Shown: piece by piece, positions 50,053 to 53,150 of the stretch
How positions within the stretch are numbered: the first letter of the stretch is position 1
How the letters are laid out: each line of letters starts with the position of its first letter
Origin: a virus
DNA length: 53,150 nt
Virus record (IMG/VR): IMGVR_UViG_3300025769_000161
Coordinates: 1-53,150 of that record
Reading direction: 5' to 3' (one strand)
Position numbers and translations under genes: made by a program
The notes under the pieces: generated by a model
Databases searched by the model: none
What the model saw: the letters and a program-made list of their open reading frames with translations, nothing else
What the model was told of the DNA's origin: nothing

Positions 50053-50395
50053 TGAGTATATCTGGGGCCTTGAGGTTTGCATTCCACTTTCGCTTTAGTT
50101 TCTTAGATATCCATACCATGTCTACTCTGTTGGCTCTCTTCTCCCACGTGTCGGCTCTGGTCAAGATGACGCAGTTGTCGCCTTCCTTGTTGGGTATGAA
50201 GAGAAGCAGAAAGTCGGTGTCGAATTTAGGTATGGATACCGTGAAGTCTTTGTCGTAGTTCTCCGCATGGACATGGAAAGACATTCGTCTCGTTCCTTTA
50301 CAGGCAGAGAAAGTTTGGGGGCTGAGAAACTCGATGTCCCTCAACCCCCATTCGATCATGGCGTATAGCCCAAACCCCTTAGAAAGGAAGGTCAT
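50006..50395 (-). CDS. Hypothetical protein after the SSB-like gene, 129 aa
   Basis: Starting at ATG 50395, MTFLSKGFGLYAMIEWGLRDIEF leads into a beta-rich middle (SFHVHAENYDKDFTVSIPKFDTDFLLLFIP) and TRADTWEKRANRVDMVWISKKLKRKWN. The start overlaps the SSB-like stop by 17 bases. An upstream frame to 50470 has no coding character and was not used. It may be a single-domain replication or recombination accessory. No family recognised. Confidence 0.55.
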   Translation of the reverse strand: MTFLSKGFGLYAMIEWGLRDIEFLSPQTFSACKGTRRMSFHVHAENYDKDFTVSIPKFDTDFLLLFIPNKEGDNCVILTRADTWEKRANRVDMVWISKKLKRKWNANLKAPDILNDAGHSVQKEQEHDQ

Positions 50396-50684
50396 CCTGG
50401 GCCACTTGCTGGCTTGCGGCCTTCGCCTCTCGCTTCTCCTTAGCGGCTTCGCTGTTAGGGTTAAAGACACGAGCGCAGGCCTTGCCGTTCTTGCTCATGA
50501 ACAACGTCACGTAGACATTGCCACCACGACCTTGCTCATCACGGCGTGTGACGTATTGGTCGAGCATGTCTTTCAGCTCGTTGTCTTTGAGACGAACAGA
50601 CCAGCTCATCAGCTCGTTGTTGTCATTGTACTTGGGGTCGTCGGCCCATCCGACGAGAACGGAGTCATACTTCGTATCGCTCAT
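50379..50684 (-). CDS. SSB-like single-stranded DNA-binding protein
   Basis: 101 residues from ATG 50684. The N-terminal about 75 residues are beta-rich (DSVLVGWADDP, SWSVRLKDNEL, NVYVTLFMSKNGKACARVF), compatible with an OB fold. The last residues, AQDDLPF, match the acidic tip of bacterial SSBs (DDDIPF) that recruits partner proteins, preceded by an Ala/Lys/Glu linker. The AT-rich leader AATTTAAT favours this start over a GTG 54 bases upstream. It belongs to the same unit as the exonuclease and annealing candidate. The tip is clear; the OB fold is inferred. Confidence 0.65.
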   Translation of the reverse strand: MSDTKYDSVLVGWADDPKYNDNNELMSWSVRLKDNELKDMLDQYVTRRDEQGRGGNVYVTLFMSKNGKACARVFNPNSEAAKEKREAKAASQQVAQDDLPF

Positions 50685-50740
50685 ATTAAATTGATTAGTG
50701 TAATTAAAAGTGTAAGGGTTGTTATGTATATCGCCCACAT
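50681..50740 (-). CDS. Possible 19-residue membrane microprotein
   Basis: ATG 50738-50740 opens MWAIYITTLTLLITLINLI and stops at TGA overlapping the SSB-like ATG by four bases. It lies in the 87-base gap after the exonuclease. Length fits one membrane helix, and coupling by ATGA is suggestive, but such a short AT-rich ORF may occur by chance in a leader. I list it as tentative. Confidence 0.2.
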   Translation of the reverse strand: MWAIYITTLTLLITLINLI

Positions 50741-50771
50741 GCTGATTGCAATAGTTAGGCTTCGCTTGTAG

Positions 50772-51560
50772 TTATACTCGGAACTTGACGTAGTCCGACT
50801 TGGGGGGCTTGTTCCCAGAAAGGAACGCAGTAATCCTGTCAACGGCTTCATTGAATTTCATTTCACCAGCGAAGAGAGTCTCCTCCGAGCACTCAACGAG
50901 AGCAGGAAGATAAGGCGAAGTCTTCTCCTGAACAAGCCAGTAGAACTCATCCACCCCAAAAACCTTTGTGTAGATGTACGCCTGGATGTCATAGCAGAAA
51001 TCCCTTACGCTGTATTTGAACTTGGAGACGGACTTGGTGGATTTTGAGTCGACGATGAATCCATCGCCCAGACAATCAAGGAACCCCTTGACCCTAACTG
51101 GACCAAGCATCTCATTAAACTCAACCTGATACTGGTTGCTTGACAGATACGTGTCTGTGAGTCCGCAGTCTTGGAGACGGCCAATCATGTCGTTTGCCAT
51201 CTTCCAGTCTTCCGCCGAACAAACGGTTTTGCCAAGGGTCTCTTTCTCTGCAAGGATCTCCTCCTTTACTTTCTTGTACTCAGAAGTCATGTATGGTTTC
51301 TTAGACCCTACGGTCTTAGACCCACACAGAGATAAGATGGCATCCTCACCCAGAACAAAGTAGGTGTCCATCGCTTTCTCACGCTCAAACAAGAGCATAT
51401 CGTACAACGTGCCAAAGGCGAGCGCAGGAGACTCAAACTTGAGTTCTCGTTTCATGTAAAGGTCGAACTGAGCCATGTCGGTCAGCGCAACCTTCAGAGA
51501 GGAGTACGACAAGTGTGACTTGCCGTACCTCTCTTCGAGGGCTTTAGGGATATCAATCAT
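50772..51560 (-). CDS. PD-(D/E)XK exonuclease (RecE/Cas4-like)
   Basis: 262 residues. N-terminal LSYSSLKVALTDMAQFDLYMKRELK, ALAFGTLYDMLLFE, and the catalytic part KGFLDCLGDGFIVDSKSTKS (D162, D171-S-K173) with Q193 (YDIQAYIYTK) follow the RecE/Cas4-like exonuclease layout. The early His in FGxxxH is Tyr here, so the metal site may differ. It should resect double-stranded DNA for annealing. The start overlaps the annealing gene's stop by ATGA, linking the two proteins as in other phage recombination pairs. Confidence 0.75.
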   Translation of the reverse strand: MIDIPKALEERYGKSHLSYSSLKVALTDMAQFDLYMKRELKFESPALAFGTLYDMLLFEREKAMDTYFVLGEDAILSLCGSKTVGSKKPYMTSEYKKVKEEILAEKETLGKTVCSAEDWKMANDMIGRLQDCGLTDTYLSSNQYQVEFNEMLGPVRVKGFLDCLGDGFIVDSKSTKSVSKFKYSVRDFCYDIQAYIYTKVFGVDEFYWLVQEKTSPYLPALVECSEETLFAGEMKFNEAVDRITAFLSGNKPPKSDYVKFRV

Positions 51561-52102
51561 CGTACAAACTTCTTGAGTCCTTTCTTCTGTGCGTCAGACA
51601 GGTCGTCACCGTACTTGCCGATGATGCTGTCGTATGCCTTCTGTTTGTCGGTCTGACCCTTGATGTAGTTCACGGCCTTGTCCATGATCGAGGTCTCGGA
51701 CTTAGGTTCACGCTTCGGGGCTGACTTGGCGTCAGACTTGTCGTCTTGCTTAGCAATCGCATCTTGGACCTCATTCGCAGAAGCGATAGACACGTCAATA
51801 CCGATACCAAGCATAGCCAGAGCACGCCCTACGGCTGACGTCTCGCAGTTCTCGACGTAGCTCGTCTTGTTGATGTTGCTGGCTGTCTTCACCTCGTGGG
51901 CATGTCCCACTGCAACAATGTGCCCGTCTGCGTCGACGATGGAAGCGCGGCAAAGACACTCGGCCTCGGTGAGCATGGGAAACTCAGTATGGATGCCCCA
52001 GTTCTTGTACTGGTCTTCTTGACGAAAAAACTTGATACGCTCGTTGACTTCGACGTACTGCTTGCCACGGATGTTAGTGGTCTTGAACTTGTAGTTACTC
52101 AT
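51557..52102 (-). CDS. Phage recombination protein, ERF/Sak-like candidate
   Basis: 181 residues. FKTTNIRGKQYVEVNERIKFFR at the start; WGIHTEFPML; ASIVDADGHIVAVGHAHE; NKTSYVENCETSAVGRALAMLGIG (about 93-116) is the ENxETSAxGRAL motif of phage ERF/Sak-like proteins acting on ssDNA. The last part (about 125-181) is a charged linker and helices ending KKGLKKFVR. Encoded between the DnaA-like protein and the exonuclease, it likely anneals strands with that nuclease. I am unsure of the exact family name. Confidence 0.68.
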   Translation of the reverse strand: MSNYKFKTTNIRGKQYVEVNERIKFFRQEDQYKNWGIHTEFPMLTEAECLCRASIVDADGHIVAVGHAHEVKTASNINKTSYVENCETSAVGRALAMLGIGIDVSIASANEVQDAIAKQDDKSDAKSAPKREPKSETSIMDKAVNYIKGQTDKQKAYDSIIGKYGDDLSDAQKKGLKKFVR

Positions 52103-52521
52103 TTGTTTTCAGTTTGCGGGATTGGTATTGAGTCGAGTTCGTTGCGGAGGATAGCACACTCCTGTTCTAAAATGAAGATTTGATTTGTAAGATTTGCAAG
52201 GCGGTCGGCCTTGCTGGTTGCGGAAAGTCGATTGTCTACAATGAGCTTCGCTTTCTCATATAGGTCCTTATAGCCTTTCCAAAACGAAAGGTTGTCTTCA
52301 TGATTGATGGTCATGTGAGCTACAGTCGATCGGTCTCTCTTGAGTACCTCTGCGACCTCCTGTTGATTGTCTGCCCATTGAGATAGGGCTACGCCAATGG
52401 CGTTCCTTGCCTTTACTTGGTCGGCACGTCGACTATCGTCGGGTACCATACCTATGGCAGAGTAGTAGGTCTCTACTGCGGAGTGCATTAGCAACCTACG
52501 ATTATGTGGATTGAATTTCAT
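52099..52521 (-). CDS. DnaA domain IV-like DNA-binding protein
   Basis: 140 residues from ATG 52521. ARNAIGVALSQWADNQQEVAEVLKRDRSTVAHM (about 38-70) resembles the DnaA C-terminal helix-turn-helix, with D63-R64-S65-T66-V67-x-H69 in place of RDHSTV-H; the His is changed to Arg. The C-terminal half is a coiled coil (about 85-130), giving a likely dimer. No AAA+ domain, so it cannot replace DnaA but could bind a related site at an origin or repress. I chose 52521 because a -33/-7 pair overlaps the longer frame to 52605. It overlaps the next gene by four bases. Confidence 0.65.
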   Translation of the reverse strand: MKFNPHNRRLLMHSAVETYYSAIGMVPDDSRRADQVKARNAIGVALSQWADNQQEVAEVLKRDRSTVAHMTINHEDNLSFWKGYKDLYEKAKLIVDNRLSATSKADRLANLTNQIFILEQECAILRNELDSIPIPQTENK

Positions 52522-52529
52522 TTGGGATG

Positions 52530-52560
52530 TGAATTTAGTGTGTTCTTGTTTAATCCGCAA
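52530..52560 (-). promoter_or_regulatory. Early promoter with -33 and -7 elements
   Basis: On the minus strand, TTG (52558-52560) is followed after exactly 20 bases by TAAATTCA (52530-52537), a two-base deviation from TAnnTTTG. Eight bases (CATCCCAA) lie before ATG 52521. Spacing fits the Bacteroidetes -33/-7 layout and differs from the late boxes, which lack a visible -33. Confidence 0.5.
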
Positions 52561-52639
52561 GGAAAAAGCGGACTTTGTTTCTTCGGGCCACTCACGGCCT
52601 GTCACGGGCTCTCCCCGCGCACCATACGTCCGCCCTGGG

Positions 52640-52981
52640 TCAGCGTTCTGACTCCGATTCCTTGGTGATTGCCTCGTGAATAGCGGCGTACTTAATCATG
52701 GAGAGCATAACAGACTCCATCTTATCGCGCAGGTTGTGCATCTCGATCTTCACGCCACTGTCGTATCCGAAGATGTCGCAACGCTCGTCGATAAACTTCG
52801 ATGCAATTTGATTGTTGTGCTCGATAAACTGGTAGAGGTGAGCCGCCGTAGGCACAGAGGCCCACAGCAACACGTCATCTTCCAAGATGTCCTCGCAAGC
52901 GAAGACTTTAGCTACGACATCCTCCTTGGTGTTTTCGGATGTCATCTCCGCTACGATTCGGATGGCTCGTTCATTGGTCAT
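52640..52981 (-). CDS. Hypothetical helical protein, 113 aa
   Basis: Acidic, helical: RAIRIVAEMTSENTKEDVVAKVFACEDI, then VPTAAHLYQFIEHNNQIASKFIDERC and LRDKMESVMLSMIKYAAIHEAITK. No domain recognised. The start overlaps the upstream small gene's stop by 11 bases. It ends 119 bases before the DnaA-like start; this gap holds the early promoter. Confidence 0.6.
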   Translation of the reverse strand: MTNERAIRIVAEMTSENTKEDVVAKVFACEDILEDDVLLWASVPTAAHLYQFIEHNNQIASKFIDERCDIFGYDSGVKIEMHNLRDKMESVMLSMIKYAAIHEAITKESESER

Positions 52982-53117
52982 GTGGTCGGTGGTGGATTAA
53001 GACTGGGTCGCCAGTACCGCGCTGGTCGGCAAAGTCCCAGTCGGGGGTTACACAAATTTCTCCAGTGCTGAGCTTGTATGCCCAGATGCACTCGTCTTGG
53101 GGGTCAATCACTATCAT
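52971..53117 (-). CDS. Hypothetical small protein, 48 aa, possibly partial
   Basis: From ATG 53117: IVIDPQDECIWAYKLSTG, then VTPDWDFADQRGTGD, stopping at TGA 52971-52973. The frame remains open to the window edge without another start, so the gene may begin outside. Its TGA overlaps the next gene's ATG region by 11 bases. Trp- and Asp-rich, no domain recognised. Confidence 0.45.
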   Translation of the reverse strand: MIVIDPQDECIWAYKLSTGEICVTPDWDFADQRGTGDPVLIHHRPHDQ

Positions 53118-53150
53118 CAGTTCTTGTTTTCGATTTTGTAGTATCTGTCT

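Noticed and set aside
52522-52605. Upstream start of the DnaA-like gene
   Set aside because: A spaced -33/-7 pair lies inside the extension and ATG 52521 has a short A-rich leader; the longer form is possible but less likely.
52676-53071. Plus-strand 131-codon ORF
   Set aside because: Antisense shadow of two coupled minus-strand genes.

Overview
This window looks like most of the genome of a virulent, tailed, probably podovirus-like phage of a Bacteroidota host. The host call rests on a repeated TATATTTG box, which matches the Bacteroidetes -7 promoter consensus TAnnTTTG. It sits directly in front of nine gene groups, and there is almost no Shine-Dalgarno sequence. Supporting evidence is a BT4734/VirE-N-type primase-helicase and a set of small proteins I associate with Bacteroidetes and marine phages. 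I see no integrase, repressor or attachment site. Host genus and complete genome length cannot be read from this sequence.

Layout. The left arm (about 34-44645) is on the plus strand and carries the late functions. Bases 34-3580 hold unrecognised proteins, a possible structural beta-sandwich protein, a small membrane protein and three charged proteins. An M15 endolysin follows (3641-4105), then one lone minus-strand winged-helix-like gene (4083-4517). Bases 4537-6252 hold small proteins plus a double-length GroES-like cochaperonin. Two abutting tRNA genes (Ile-TAT and Arg-TCT, 6293-6443) precede a GT4-like glycosyltransferase, a zinc-ribbon protein and the large terminase. The portal (9861-12350) is followed by a fibre cassette with two very large collagen-like proteins (12730-20972). 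Next come small proteins (20972-22467), scaffold, major capsid protein and a probable decoration protein with two hairpins (22499-25477), and an AT-hook protein. Two neck/tail-tube-like proteins and a 1485-residue nozzle/hub candidate (26379-32400) follow. The arm ends with three ejection/internal-virion candidates, the last a 3186-residue giant (32417-44212), and a 3TM-type holin (44196-44645).

The right arm (44747-53117) is on the minus strand and carries nucleotide metabolism, replication and recombination. Reading leftwards in transcription order it has two small unknown genes, a DnaA-domain-IV-like DNA-binding protein, a candidate annealing protein, a PD-(D/E)XK exonuclease and an SSB-like protein with an acidic DDLPF tip. 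Then come unknowns, a DUF3310-like protein, the primase-helicase, a T7-endonuclease-I-like resolvase, another PD-(D/E)XK nuclease and an adenosylcobalamin-dependent ribonucleotide reductase. The two arms converge on a hairpin at 44645-44670. No DNA polymerase is present, so either it lies outside the window or the host enzyme is used.

The main points of interest are: a late-promoter set that should give essentially leaderless mRNAs; the tandem GroES-like protein; the collagen fibre cassette placed between portal and capsid genes; the giant ejection-type protein with a degenerate zincin-like motif; and several long out-of-frame gene overlaps and very small coupled ORFs.
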